Positions 10,991 through 22,170 of a stretch of 64,000 nt of DNA are shown here, one piece after another. Numbering within the stretch: position 1 is the first letter of the stretch; each line of letters starts with the position of its first letter. The DNA comes from Panulirus ornatus (lineage: Eukaryota > Arthropoda > Malacostraca > Decapoda > Palinuridae), in NCBI RefSeq assembly GCF_036320965.1, contig NC_092279.1:13770161-13834160 (forward strand). Reading direction: 5' to 3'. The notes beneath the pieces are model-generated. The model saw nothing but the letters and a program-made list of their open reading frames with translations. It did no database searches and was not told the origin of the DNA. The position numbers and the translations under genes are program-made.

Positions 10991-13479
10991 CTGTAACTTG
11001 TTTCCAGATGGAAAGGATCAATAAGTCGTGTGTCTGAGAGCAAAATGTGTGCAGAGCTATGTGTTTGAAGATGGAATTTCCTTGGAATGTAAGTACATCA
11101 TAGGCCGCAGCAAAAAGGTTTTCCAGAGGGAGAAAGGGATTCGTTTTTGCAGCCATCAACATCGAGACAGTACTGGTGCGTTGCTTCACATGATAACAGA
11201 ACTTCACTGTTGATTCAGATGGATCTATCCCGCTTCACTATCCTCAGGCTCTCTACTGGTCTTTTTTCTTACCTCCTGTTCCATTTATAATTCCATCCCC
11301 TTCACTCTCATATTTGTTCTTCTCCCTTTGCCATCCTATACTGATCTAATTACCACCCCCCTGCTGACTTGCCATCCTCCCACATAGCTCTTTCTCGCCC
11401 CTCTGCCTCAGTCCTTCCATAAAACAGTTCCACGAAAGATTTTCCTCCCCTGGCAGGTTTGGGTGAGTCGTGGCTCCTCCGTCAATATTACCCGCCCACA
11501 GATGACTCTCCTACACTATCCCCCGCACGTCCGCCGCCAACAATAACAGTGCCCATTTTCTTTCACCTTCTCCTGTGCTCTTCCACTCTGAAACCTGAGA
11601 AAATCAAGGGAATTTCCTCCCGCCACTTGTCTCTCCCGGAAACCCCAGCTCCAGCGAGAGGCAACGTTCTCACAGTGCCCTCGGTTATTGGGAGGGGGAA
11701 CGTTTTTAATAGCCTCTGTTGTTGAGATGATGGTGTAGTCACAGTAGCTGCTGCTGCTGCTGAGAAGGTCGTGTTGTCAGTGAAACCCCCAGCTCGTGAG
11801 CTGGGAATGCTGACACACAACCCCCATCGTCGCTAGATTAATAAACGGAACTACTGTGGTACAGGGGATGTGGTATGGGTGTGGTACCAGGGATATGGCA
11901 AGGTATGAGGTATAGGCGAAGCACCAGCTGTGTAGCATGGGTGAGGCACAGTTGCAACGCCACTGTATGTTCAACCATCCAACCCTATGTCCCGACACCT
12001 GTTGAACTATACGTATATTTCCTCTCTGTCGTCTCATGTATCTTTTAAGGATAGCAAATCAATCAACCTTAGATTTTTAACGATTGAAATATATCAGTTT
12101 ATAAAAGGTCAAAAAAGCAGTAATCCTTCTCGTCGATACTTTTGCCATAGTGTTTCACAAACTAGTCACTCAAGCAGGTATCTAAATTTGGTCCTTGATG
12201 CACGGAATCTTCCATTATTCAAACAAACGTTATGACGAAGCTGTGCATGACTCGTGGGTCGATGTCTGTGACATTTACGGTAGCGCAGCGATAGCCAGAG
12301 TGCTTACAGCAACACTCCCACATGCAGTCCTTAACGGGCAGAGTGGGTGTTCTGACCTGAGGTATGCACGTTGCTATAGACGACTGTGAACGTCAAACTT
12401 CCTGCCCATGAAGGTCATTTGGCATGCCAGAACCTGACACTCTTATTCTCCTGGTCAGCTTAAGACTCGAAGAACAAAAGACACATCTCATTGCAGATAA
12501 ACGGAGATCATTTACTCTCTCCACTCACCAGGAGATTCGGTTAATAACTAGTCTGATCTTGTGCTAATGAGGAGTCGGGTTGTCCGAACACATTCACTTC
12601 ACTTGGAACTAACAAGTAACTTTACACGTGTGAGGACAAAGCGCCTTTGTAAGGAGTATCCCGCCTTAACCTTCGTTCATCCAGTAGCCAACACAGTACG
12701 CTTTAACTTCGTTCTTCCTGGATTGGAATATTTGCTAGTCGTTTTTTCCTGTGTTCCTGCTCCTCTGTAGTTGTCCAGCTCAAGCTTTGAACTCTGAATC
12801 CCTCTCCCTCCATTACATATAGCTAGAGAGCTACCAATACACGCATACAGTCAAGCGTCCCTCCTTCGACGTGGGTGCAGCTATGCATCGAAGACCATAC
12901 GTCACCGCTAAAACGCGCGTACCCTCACTCATTCCCGGATCACAACACATCATGCATCTCCAAACCCCGTCTTACGCAGTCATGCATCTCCATCTCGACT
13001 CACGTGCAATCATGCATTTCCACCTTGCCCAAAACATTCAGGCGTCCACTATCATTACCACGCACAGGTTGAGAAAGGCAGACCTCTCCAGCTTACGACT
13101 GAGACTAGCAAGCGCCCCACTTCCTCACATGGTACCACAGCAGACGACAAGTAATTTGTGTACACGAAAGAAAACGAGAAAAAGCTTCCTCTAAGTTCTA
13201 GGTCAGGGTTCCCGTGAACCACCTTCTTTTTTCCTCCCGGCGTTTGGCATGAGTAAATCTTCATTTTTGCGAATCCTACATAATGCCCTTCCCCACATCG
13301 GAAATCCTGGTGTAAATCCTGTCTAATGAATGTTGCCTCTGATATCCCGATATCAGAAAAGGGAAATGGGTTCCACACTGCGAGCCGCAAGAGATCAAAT
13401 CTCTTTTACTGCTCTTCTGCCCAACGGAAATAGTGCGCATGTGCTTGAGACTGCGGAATCCCAGCGACATGCACATACA

Positions 13480-13480
<1 letters not shown>
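10991..13480. other. Intergenic 2.5 kb, no gene seen
   Basis: Contains short CTG repeats near 11,748-11,762 and a local CATGCATCTC repetition at 12,950-13,020. Open frames are short, lack recognisable domains and have no convincing splice context. Confidence 0.45.

Positions 13481-13481
<1 letters not shown>

Positions 13482-13565
<84 letters not shown>
13482..13565. repeat. (TA)n followed by T39 at a LINE 3' end
   Basis: A (TA)n run at 13,482-13,526 passes directly into a T run of about 39. The T run is the poly(A) tail, seen from the other strand, of the LINE copy that follows. Confidence 0.9.
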
Positions 13566-13568
<3 letters not shown>

Positions 13569-14484
13569 CTTTGTCGCTGTCTCCCGCGTTTGCGAGGTAG
13601 CGCAAGGAAACAGACGAAAGAAATGGCCCAAACCCCCCCCCCCCCATACACATGTACATACACACGTCCACACACGCAAATATACATACCTACACAGCTT
13701 TCCATGGTTTACCCCAGACGCTTCACATGCCTTGATTCAATCCACTGACAGCACGTCAACCCCTGTATACCACATCGCTCCAATTCACTCTATTCCTTGC
13801 CCTCCTTTCACCCTCCTGCATGTTCAGGCCCCGATCACACAAAATCTTTTTCACTCCATCTTTCCACCTCCAATTTGGTCTCCCTCTTCTCCTCGTTCCC
13901 TCCACCTCCGACACATATATCCTCTTGGTCAATCTTTCCTCACTCATTCTCTCCATGTGCCCAAACCATTTCAAAACACCCTCTTCTGCTCTCTCAACCA
14001 CGCTCTTTTTATTTCCACACATCTCTCTTACCCTTACGTTACTTACTCGATCAAACCACCTCACACCACACATTGTCCTCAAACATCTCATTTCCAGCAC
14101 ATCCATCCTCCTGCGCACAACTCTATCCATAGCCCACGCCTCGCAACCATACAACATTGTTGGAACCACTATTCCTTCAAACATACCCATTTTTGCTTTC
14201 CGAGATAATGTTCTCGACTTCCACACATTTTTCAAGGCTCCCAAAATTTTCGCCCCCTCCCCCACCCTATGATCCACTTCCGCTTCCATGGTTCCATCCG
14301 CTGACAGATCCACTCCCAGATATCTAAAACACTTCACTTCCTCCAGTTTTTCTCCATTCAAACTCACCTCCCAATTGACTTGACCCTCAACCCTACTGTA
14401 CCTAATAACCTTGCTCTTATTCACATTTACTCTTAACTTTCTTCTTCCACACACTTTACCAAACTCCGTCACCAGCTTCTGCAT
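13527..14484 (-). mobile_element. LINE copy A, 5'-truncated, young
   Basis: A non-LTR retrotransposon 3' fragment. On the minus strand it has an open frame 14,484-13,756 (242 codons) covering the C-terminal part of the reverse transcriptase ORF, with [38 protein letters not shown] and [18 protein letters not shown] short 3' UTR and a poly(A) tail follow. It has no frameshift and is almost identical to copies B and D. The 5' end stops abruptly at TGTATGTATGTGTGCGTGTG. The catalytic FADD box is not included. Confidence 0.9.
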
Positions 14485-14960
14485 GTATGTATGTGTGCGT
14501 GTGTGTATTTTATAGCGTCAAAAGTAAAGTTCCTCAAACATTGCAAGGATAGAACGAACACCATAACATGAAATCAGGCAAGGAACTTGTCAGAAAAAAT
14601 ATCAAGAATTTCTGTCACAGTACAAGAGTGATGGATGAATGGGATAAACTGAATGACAGAATTGTAAATGTGGACAGCAGACAGGTGTTTAAAAAGTTGT
14701 GTGACTGTAAAAAGGGTTCAAGAGACGGGTCCTCACGAGTGTAGAACTCCCGCCCCGTGCAGCACAAACAGGTGATAGCAAACACACACAATTACTGGAA
14801 ATATTTACAAAATTATTAAAGAAAAGGTTCTAGAGAGTTAAGGGGGTGAATGTCCCCCTTTGTTGAATGGAGACAAATTTTTTGAGGATGTGATTTTGGC
14901 GTCTCTCACACGCATCAATACAGAGGTGCTTGGTAGAGCCCGAAGTATATCAGGTCAAAC
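14485..14960 (+). other. Possible old retroelement 3' end
   Basis: Sequence around 14,615-14,765 can be read, with stops, as WMNGIN..MTE then QVFKKLCDCKKGSRDGSS. This resembles the C-terminal tail of CR1-like LINE ORFs known from arthropods, but the match is short and from memory only. It could equally be unique sequence. Confidence 0.2.
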
Positions 14961-14964
14961 CCTC

Positions 14965-15205
14965 ATTCATTCTTGTCTTCCATAGATCTTCTCTATTCCC
15001 TGCCTTAGCGAGGTAGCACCAGGAACATACATCTAAGGGAAAAAAATCACTCTTCACTTGGCAGCTTCCTCTGTTCCTTCTTTTGAAATGCAATATTATA
15101 GGAGGGGAGATTTCCAGACTTCCTCGCTTGATCCACTCTCTTATCCCCAGAGACTCTCGCGGGATACGTGGTCTTTCATCTTTCTTTCTCCCTTGTCCTC
15201 AGGGA
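14965..15205 (-). mobile_element. SINE-like element, copy 2 (diverged)
   Basis: On the + strand it shows TTAGCGAGGTAGCACCAGGA, CTCTGTTCCTTCTTTTGAAA, GAGGGGAGATTTCCAGAC-like and TTATCCCCAGAGA. This is the block order of the element at 63,174-63,402, with many substitutions. Confidence 0.55.
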
Positions 15206-15327
15206 TATTCTTTGATCATATGAACACTATTATCCACGTTTCATGTTGCATATACACAGGCGAGAGGCCCAGTAGCAATGTTTCAAACGTGAGTGCTTAG
15301 ATATTAGCAAGGACAGGGCTGCCAAGA

Positions 15328-15329
<2 letters not shown>

Positions 15330-15408
<79 letters not shown>

Positions 15409-15437
15409 AAAACAGACAGACACAGACAGACAGACAG
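15330..15437. repeat. (GA)n then (CAGA)n microsatellite
   Basis: GA run to about 15,406 followed by ACAGACAGACAGACAG. Confidence 0.96.
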
Positions 15438-15744
15438 AGAAAAACTCAAAGCTACTACCAAGATTCGATCACCAAACGTCATCAAAACTCAAATCTTTAA
15501 AGAGAATTTGGCTGCGAGATTCTGTCCTCCTATCCACTCCCGCAGGCATGGATCCGGTCCATTAACGTCTATCCATTCTGCCTGGAGAGGGACACCCCTG
15601 CCATCTTAACACCTATTCATACCCGATGTTTTCTTTTCCTGTTTTCTTTCACGGGAAACTTAATTAGAAGCTTCAGTTTGGGAGGAAAACGTATCTTTTA
15701 TCTTCAACAGTTTAGGGTTTTGCAAAATTCTCTCAGAAATTTAT

Positions 15745-16065
15745 GCGTGAACCTGAGACCCACCTTTGATCTGGGACCTCCTCTTTAAAAATCTTAATCT
15801 GAAACCCCCTTCACTATAGGAACTTCAACGTCAGACCCCTTCACTTTAGGGTCTTTGATCTGAGACCCCCTTCACTATTGGGACTTTAACCTGAGATTTC
15901 TTTACTTTGGGGCTTCAACCTGATACCCCTTCACTTTAGGGTCTTTAACCTGTCACCCCTACACTTTAGGGTCTTTAACCTGCAGCTCTTCACTTTAAGG
16001 ACTTTAACCTTAGACCCATTCAGTTATAGAAACCTAATCATAAGACCCGTTCACTTTAAGGACTT
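15745..16065. repeat. ~31-bp minisatellite, TTCACTTTAGGGTCTTTAAC type
   Basis: About ten imperfect units made of TTCACTTTAGGGTCTTTAAC plus CTGAGACCCC, near 31 bp each. No coding potential. Confidence 0.8.
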
Positions 16066-16299
16066 CGCGAATTACACTGACACAAATCAGCAAGAGTGTT
16101 TAAGCACTCATTCATTATTGTGTTTTGATATGATTATTTTTCTTTTTCCGTTGAGCATTTGACGCATAAAGTCGAGTGTAATTGATGGCCGTATTCTTCA
16201 CACTGTTTGCGCCTCATTAGGCTTTAAAGAATTATCAACAAAATTGCACGGTATAATGGATGAATTCAGAGTGAGTCGACCCGTGCATATCTTACACCT

Positions 16300-16520
16300 G
16301 CCAACAACCTTACACTAGTAGTTCGCCCACCTACAAGCAGAATACACTTGTGGTTCGCAACAATACACCTGCCAACGGCATTAGACCACTAGTTTGCAAT
16401 ACTATTCCTGCCAACAACACTAGACCATCCCTACAGCACCCTAAGACCTTTCTAACAACACTAGATCATCCCTACAACACCTCCAGACCTTCCTAACAAC
16501 ACTAGACCATCTCAGAAACA
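16300..16520. repeat. Degenerate repeat, CAACACTAGACCATCCCTAC type
   Basis: Several imperfect units of about 40-50 bp containing CAACAACACTAGACCATC. The following stretch to 16,855 is rich in CAA/ACAACAAC simple sequence. Confidence 0.6.
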
Positions 16521-17089
16521 AGTACAGTCTTTCCCGACAAATCCAGACTAACCCAAAAAGTAAGCCACGAGTAAACAGTCAACAGATACAGAAACAACAT
16601 CTTATCATACATCGAGCAAGAACAAGTAAATAACAATCAAGGAGACAAGTAGAATGTCAGCAAGAACAACAGGTAACCAATATGATAAAAACAACCAGGG
16701 CGAGCAACACGTAAACAACCGTGAAGGAAAACAATTCAACAACCAGCAAGAACAAGTAAACAATGAGTAAGAACAACAAGAGCAGCTACAGTAACAGCAA
16801 GTAAAGACGAACAACAACAACAACAATACAACAACAACAAGTAACAAACTATTCTCACATCATCATGTAAGGAAATTCCCTGAGATTTGACGTATGAACA
16901 CATGTGGCAAGGACACACCTGGGAGGACACCTGGCGTTGGTAGGACATGAGGATGCCAATTAGGGACCCGGGGTCATTAGAGGTCGAGGAACTCGAAGAC
17001 ACATGAGGTTATCATGGACGCCAGAGGGAAGGGAGGTAGTTATAGAGAGGTTAGGGTTACATGTTTGGGGCTACGTTATGGTTAAGGAG

Positions 17090-17715
17090 ATATGTAGGTT
17101 GTAGGTTGTGAAGAGCCGTAACATGCTGGTTGTAGGTTGGGAAGGGACGTCACATGCTGGTTGTAGGTTGAGAAGGGACGTCACATGCTGGTTGTAGGTT
17201 GGGAAGGGACGTCACATGCTGGTTGTAGGTTGGGAAGGGATGTCACAAGCTGGTTGTAGGCTGGGAAGGGACGTCACAAGCTGGTTGTAGGTTGGGAAGG
17301 GACGTCACATGCTGGTTGTAGGTTAGGAAGGGACGTCACAAGCTGGTTGTAGGCTGGGAAGGGACGTCACAAGCTGGTTGTAGGTTGGGAAGGGACGTCA
17401 CATGCTGGTTGTAGGTTGGGAAGGGACGTCACATGCTGGTTGTAGGCTGGGAAGGGACGTCACAAGCTGGTTGTAGGTTGGGAAGGGATGTAACATGCTT
17501 GTTGTCGGTTGGGAAGTAATGTAACATGCTGGTTGTAAGTTGTGGAGGGATGCAATATGCTGGTTGTAGGTCGGGAAGGGACGTAATGATGGTTGTAGGT
17601 TGGGAAGGAATGTAACATGCTGGTTGTAGGTTGGGAAGGGACGTCACATGCTGGTTGTAGGTTAGGAAGGGATGAAACATGGTGGTTATAGGTTGGGAAG
17701 GAATGTAACGTGTTG
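17090..17715. repeat. 31-bp minisatellite, about 20 units
   Basis: The unit is CTGGTTGTAGGTTGGGAAGG followed by GACGTCACATG, 31 bp by direct counting between 17,126 and 17,157. There are about 20 head-to-tail units, nearly identical in the middle and degenerate at the edges. Most units carry GACGTCAC. Open frames on either strand here are repeat artefacts. Confidence 0.95.
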
Positions 17716-17719
17716 GGTG

Positions 17720-18300
17720 TTGGGCACAAGAGATGTCCTACACTGTAGTTCATAGGAATAGAAAATAGATGAACATATGTGCATTCCTCATTAACGTCAA
17801 CAAAGACATCCAGTCTCCGAAACTTGAGTCTCGGAGTATAATTTAGCGGTGTGGAGGTTCCTGTCATGGTACCGTGAGGCCGATGTGCGACCCTACACAC
17901 GACTCACAGGTCCTACCCAGAAAGTCAGCTGCAACTCAACCCCTTTCAGCGCTTGAGGGATGGCCAGTAACAGGAACCCATGCCACAGTGGGGATGAGTG
18001 AGCGTTAGGCTATGCGTGGCCAGGTGGTGTTAGGAGCACTCTCCCGGCGTCGAGAGTGGGTCAAAGATCCCCAACCACTGCCGTTCTTTCCTCATCTTAA
18101 ATATAAAAAAAAAAAAGAAGAAAGAAATAAGAAAGAATTAAAGCCAAGTCGTTTCAGGTCAGTGATGTTATAAGTGGACGAATAGGTCGTCGTCTCCGAT
18201 CCTCGTGGGTAAAAACAACCCTTGAGGTCGTCGGAAGGAGAGCACTTAGTACCGACCCGTTCCATCGCTGTCGCAGTGTAACCCCGAGCCGACACCGCGT
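17720..18300. other. Intergenic, no gene seen
   Basis: Mixed sequence containing an A-rich stretch near 18,102-18,135. No repeat family or exon can be supported. Confidence 0.4.
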
Positions 18301-18620
18301 CAGTCGCCCACGTACCGTGCGTCTTGCAAATGTAACCCAAATAAAGAAACGTCAAAATGATTACCACTGAAAATAACATCAGTGGCGGAATGGAGCACCT
18401 CACGAAATACTCTGATGACTGAGACAGCAGCGGGCTGACCACACGAAAAAGGTAGGTACTGAGAGGGTCACAAACTCACGTGGCGGCGGCTGTGTTAGGG
18501 ACGAGAGAGGGAGGCAGACGAGCGGTGAGCCGGGACACGGCGGCAGCGGGAGGCAGGAGCACATCCGCTCTCCCTGCAGGATGTTGCTGCACTGAAGGCT
18601 CTCCACCCTGCCACCCACAA
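18301..18620 (-). CDS. Possible first exon of an unknown minus-strand gene
   Basis: A CpG-rich block. From the ATG at about 18,382 the minus strand reads MLFSVVIILTFLYLGYICK, a signal-anchor-like hydrophobic segment, then HG at a possible donor GTACGT; the open frame itself runs on to 18,092. Upstream, 18,430-18,620 is GC- and CpG-rich with a TCAGT initiator-like word, as in a promoter. I found no further exons at lower coordinates and do not recognise the protein. It could be a chance open frame in a CpG-rich unique region. Confidence 0.2.
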
Positions 18621-19621
18621 CTCACTGCCACACAGGGAAGAGGAGAGCCGATGCAGGAGCGAGAGAGAAAACGAAATGAGCGAGGAGAAGATTCAGGATA
18701 AGAAGAATAGTAGGACTTGCATTAAAGAAAAAAAGAAAAAATATATATCGAGACGAATATGGACATTAGATAATGGAAAGAATGAAGTGAGAAAGATGAA
18801 ATGACAGCTGACGAACTGAAGTAGAGATAAACAAGCCATGTTGGATCATTTACAGTAAGTGGAGAACTATGTCTTCGTCTATAGTGAATTATATCAATCA
18901 TGATTATAGAGATACCCCGCGCTCCTGTCTAATAGAACTCCGGTAATGTCCATAGACCCTTTATTGGCTTCGCCTCTATTGCCGTCGAGGACAATCGACC
19001 AAAATGTATACAACAAGCCGTATAGTTGATGAGGTAATTGTTTGTTAGCGCTTCAGACTTGACATGCAAACGCACTTTACACCGACTGATCGATGACAGA
19101 GCCTTTGTCATGCACTGCCAGTCCTTGTGGCAAGGTGAGAAATTACCTTCATTAAATATGAAATGAGTGACGTCGAATTACGTTCACTTACTGTTCTTCA
19201 CAGACACTTAGTACATATAGATGTTGAGGGTGTCTCAAGGTTAGGGTCCTATAGATCGGCTGGCATGAAGCTGATAACATTACCAGATATGTGAAACCTT
19301 TTTTCATTGATGCTTTAACGCGTTCTGTGAGCTGTGGCCCAGAAGAGGATCTTAGGATAGAGCATGTAGACAAAAGGTTCATGTACTAGGCGTTAGTTAT
19401 TGAACCATCGTTGTGAATCATGTTGACAAGGATTGGACGGCACTGAATGAATTATTCAACATTTTACATAGCAAGTTAATTGTTTACGATAATGGTACAA
19501 CAATTATATATAATAAGTGAACTGTTTACAACACGCAGTTGTCATAAACTTTACAAGTCTCCAAGGTAAAACATTGTTCAGAAAGAAGTGTATACACATC
19601 CTGTGATATTCGTTTATATAG

Positions 19622-19741
19622 ATGCATAATATAGACAAATACAAATGGAATGTTATACAAAATCATGGACAATACAACTTAGCGAGCTCAAATATTCACA
19701 GAAGGCAAACAGATCACAGCCAAAGTTTTAAAACAACCATG
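19622..19741 (+). repeat. Dispersed ~120-bp repeat, copy 1
   Basis: Shares CATAATATAGACAAATACAA, ATATTCACAGAAGGCAAACA and GATCACAGCCAAAGTTTTAA with 21,670-21,793, in the same orientation. Flanks differ. Confidence 0.75.
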
Positions 19742-19920
19742 TGAATAATGTTGCAGTGTGTGGGATTAATTTTGTTAGGGGAAGTGTATATCTGGTTTGT
19801 CCATTATCAACAGGAGGGATAAAACTCCCACGAGTATCTACAGCCTACCTAAAGTCAACGGGCGACAGCAAAATGGGAATGTCTGTTAATCCTTTTAATA
19901 GAACCATATATATTTTTTAC

Positions 19921-20083
19921 CATACTATTCGCCATTTCCCGCGTTAGCAAGGTAGCGTTAAGAACAGGGGACTGGGCCTTTAAGGGAATATCCTCACCTG
20001 GCCCCCCTTCTCTGTTCCTTCTTTGGGAAAATTAAAAATAAAAAAAGAGAGGGGAGGATTTCCAGTCCCCCCCCCCCCCCATA
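19921..20083 (-). mobile_element. SINE-like element, copy 3 (truncated)
   Basis: The + strand reads CGCCATTTCCCGCGTTAGCA, AGGTAGCGTTAAGAACAGGG, CTTTAAGGGAATATCCTCAC, CCTTCTCTGTTCCTTCTTTG and GGGGAGGATTTCCAGTC, then C13. It matches 63,174-63,402 closely but lacks the GTCGCCTTCTACGACACG end. Confidence 0.7.
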
Positions 20084-21560
20084 TATATATAAAACTTCTG
20101 GTTATCTCTTCCAGTATTTTATAGACCAAACTCGTTAAAGAGCCTGGTCAGTGATTTTTGCTTCATCTTTTCTTTCTTCCTTCTCCGTGTGCTTCTTCGT
20201 CATCTTTGTCTATTCTCGTCTCTTCCCCCACACCATCCCCTCTCCTTCGGCCTCGAGGTCACGTCAATATTCTCACATACATACCACGGCTGTTCGTACG
20301 TTCGAGGTAGGCTAATCTTGCATTCAGTCCAAGATATGCTCGCAGGGGTTCTTCACATTTATGAATAATATAAATCGTACCGCTGTGCTCAAGGGTCGTA
20401 CGCAAGGGTCGTACTCAAGGGTCGTGCCGTCGTGCCCAAGGGATGAATGTTGTACCATGAAGTTTTAATCGCTCGTTCTCAACATGATAGAATGGCATGA
20501 CCCCCATGAGGTGATCACACGTTGTCGATCAACCCTGATCCCTTTGTAGTAATTAGCTGAGTAAGGACTTAAGTGATCCATCCATCGTTGACAAGTTATA
20601 CTTGTGAATTTTCTATGTGATTAGGTTATGATCTCTTGGTGAAGTTACCGGTGGCGTTACTGTACCATCAGAATATTTGAAAGAAAACGCCGTTTATATA
20701 ATGAACACTAATGACAGAAAGAAAACGCGCTGGTAATTACAATTATTGGGTACACTAAGGGAAAATGGAAATGTATTAAAGAAAACGTGTGATTATCTAC
20801 CAGTATGAGGGAAACTTAGGAAAATCGCATATACTTATGATGCTTTACGATAAGCAACACCATCGGCATACTTATAAAATACATTTTATCCTTTTGTTTT
20901 CCATCACTCGCCCAACACGTGTCATCAGGGATGTTTCTACTTAATGTGAAGTTTAGCCAAATTTAAGGCGATAAATCCTGTAAGTTTTGTGAATATGTTT
21001 TGTCATCATAGACCTTAGAAAACATTTTGTTTATTATTTTCTATGACAGGCTTAATTGGAGGTCCTATAACACGTCTGGCTGTCTTTGTATTTGACTTAC
21101 GTCTGGTTAGCCATTGAATAGTATATTCTACGTTGTGTGCTATGAACAACTCGCTGAATATGTCCTCTTCCATGTTCTTGAAAACTTGTTCGAATAGATG
21201 CCAAAAAACAGTTTGTCTGTTTTACTCCTCTGATGTGGAACTCGAGTGGTAGATTAGGGGGCAATCTAGAGGAAGACGACAAAGATGGTGCCACCAAGAA
21301 AGAGAGAAGAGAAACTGGTGATCTGATCACAACCCGTAAGGTTTTAAACCAGTTTGATGACGGAAGATGCAGGAAAAGCACAACCAGAGGATATGAAATT
21401 AAATTGACCGAAAATCTTCTTTAAAAAATAAATTTAGCAATTCTTCTAATACGTGTTGTCGATTAATAGAATAAACTGAAAGGCAAAGCTGCGAATGCGA
21501 GTAAGATACAGAAATTTATATAGTTGTGTGATGATATAAGAAAGTCCAAGAGGCTGAGCC
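20084..21560. other. Intergenic 1.5 kb, no gene seen
   Basis: Includes a short local repeat of AAGGGTCGTAC at 20,390-20,425. No exon supported. Confidence 0.4.
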
Positions 21561-21576
21561 CTACGATGGGATCCCC

Positions 21577-21581
<5 letters not shown>

Positions 21582-21617
<36 letters not shown>
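21582..21617. repeat. (CA)n microsatellite
   Basis: CA run of about 36 bp. Confidence 0.95.
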
Positions 21618-21620
<3 letters not shown>

Positions 21621-21669
21621 CAAAGTGGCATGGTTCATTGCAGTTAGAAATAAGGTCCAACATTACTAT

Positions 21670-21793
21670 AACATAATATAGACAAGTGCAAATGGAATAT
21701 CATACAAAGTCATGTACCACACAACTCAGCGGGAACAAATATTCACAGAAGGCAAACAGACTTTGATCACAGCCAAAGTTTTAACAAGCATCT
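21670..21793 (+). repeat. Dispersed ~120-bp repeat, copy 2
   Basis: Direct repeat of 19,622-19,741 at about 85-90 percent identity by eye, 2.05 kb downstream. Confidence 0.75.
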
Positions 21794-21987
21794 CACGCAT
21801 TTTTCTCTTCTAAAACGATGATAAAATGGAGATTAAACTCAGCTTATCTGGTCAACAGTGCAATGACATTGTTTAAATTAGCAGCAAAAAAGAGAACAAC
21901 AGCCTCCGCCGCCCTGGTAAGCCATTCCACAATAGTGCCCTCAGTGGTGTGAAATAGATATCGAAATCACAGTATACCTCGCGTGGC

Positions 21988-21989
<2 letters not shown>

Positions 21990-22063
<74 letters not shown>
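21990..22063. repeat. (GA)n microsatellite in the fucosidase-1 promoter region
   Basis: GA run of about 74 bp ending only 107 bp upstream of the start codon of the first fucosidase gene. Such runs can bind GAGA-type factors, so it may influence promoter activity; this is inference. Confidence 0.95.
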
Positions 22064-22066
<3 letters not shown>

Positions 22067-22111
22067 GGTGGTGTGGAAAACGTCCAGCGAGTAACGACGA
22101 GCTGAGTGCGA

Positions 22112-22170
22112 GCCACGGTTAAAGAGGCGAGCGAATCAATGTCAGGGAAGCGCGCTCAGTCGTAGCCAGC
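22112..22170 (+). promoter_or_regulatory. Putative core promoter and short 5' UTR of fucosidase 1
   Basis: A TTAAAG word at 22,119 lies about 39 bp before TCAGTCGT at 22,156, an arthropod-type initiator. ATG follows 13 bp after its A. The paralog has TTAAAA and TTAGTCGT at the same spacing, and both continue with a GTMGYC-like stretch into ATGTCCTG. Conserved spacing is the main support; no transcript data are available. Confidence 0.3.

Noticed and set aside
13330..14208. 292-codon open frame on the + strand over LINE copy A
   Set aside because: It crosses (TA)n and poly(T), giving Tyr-Ile and Phe runs, then reads the antisense of the reverse transcriptase ORF. The same antisense frame recurs over every LINE copy.
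17090..17715. CRISPR-like array
   Set aside because: Units are contiguous 31-bp repeats with no spacers, in a eukaryotic setting with spliced genes. It is a minisatellite.
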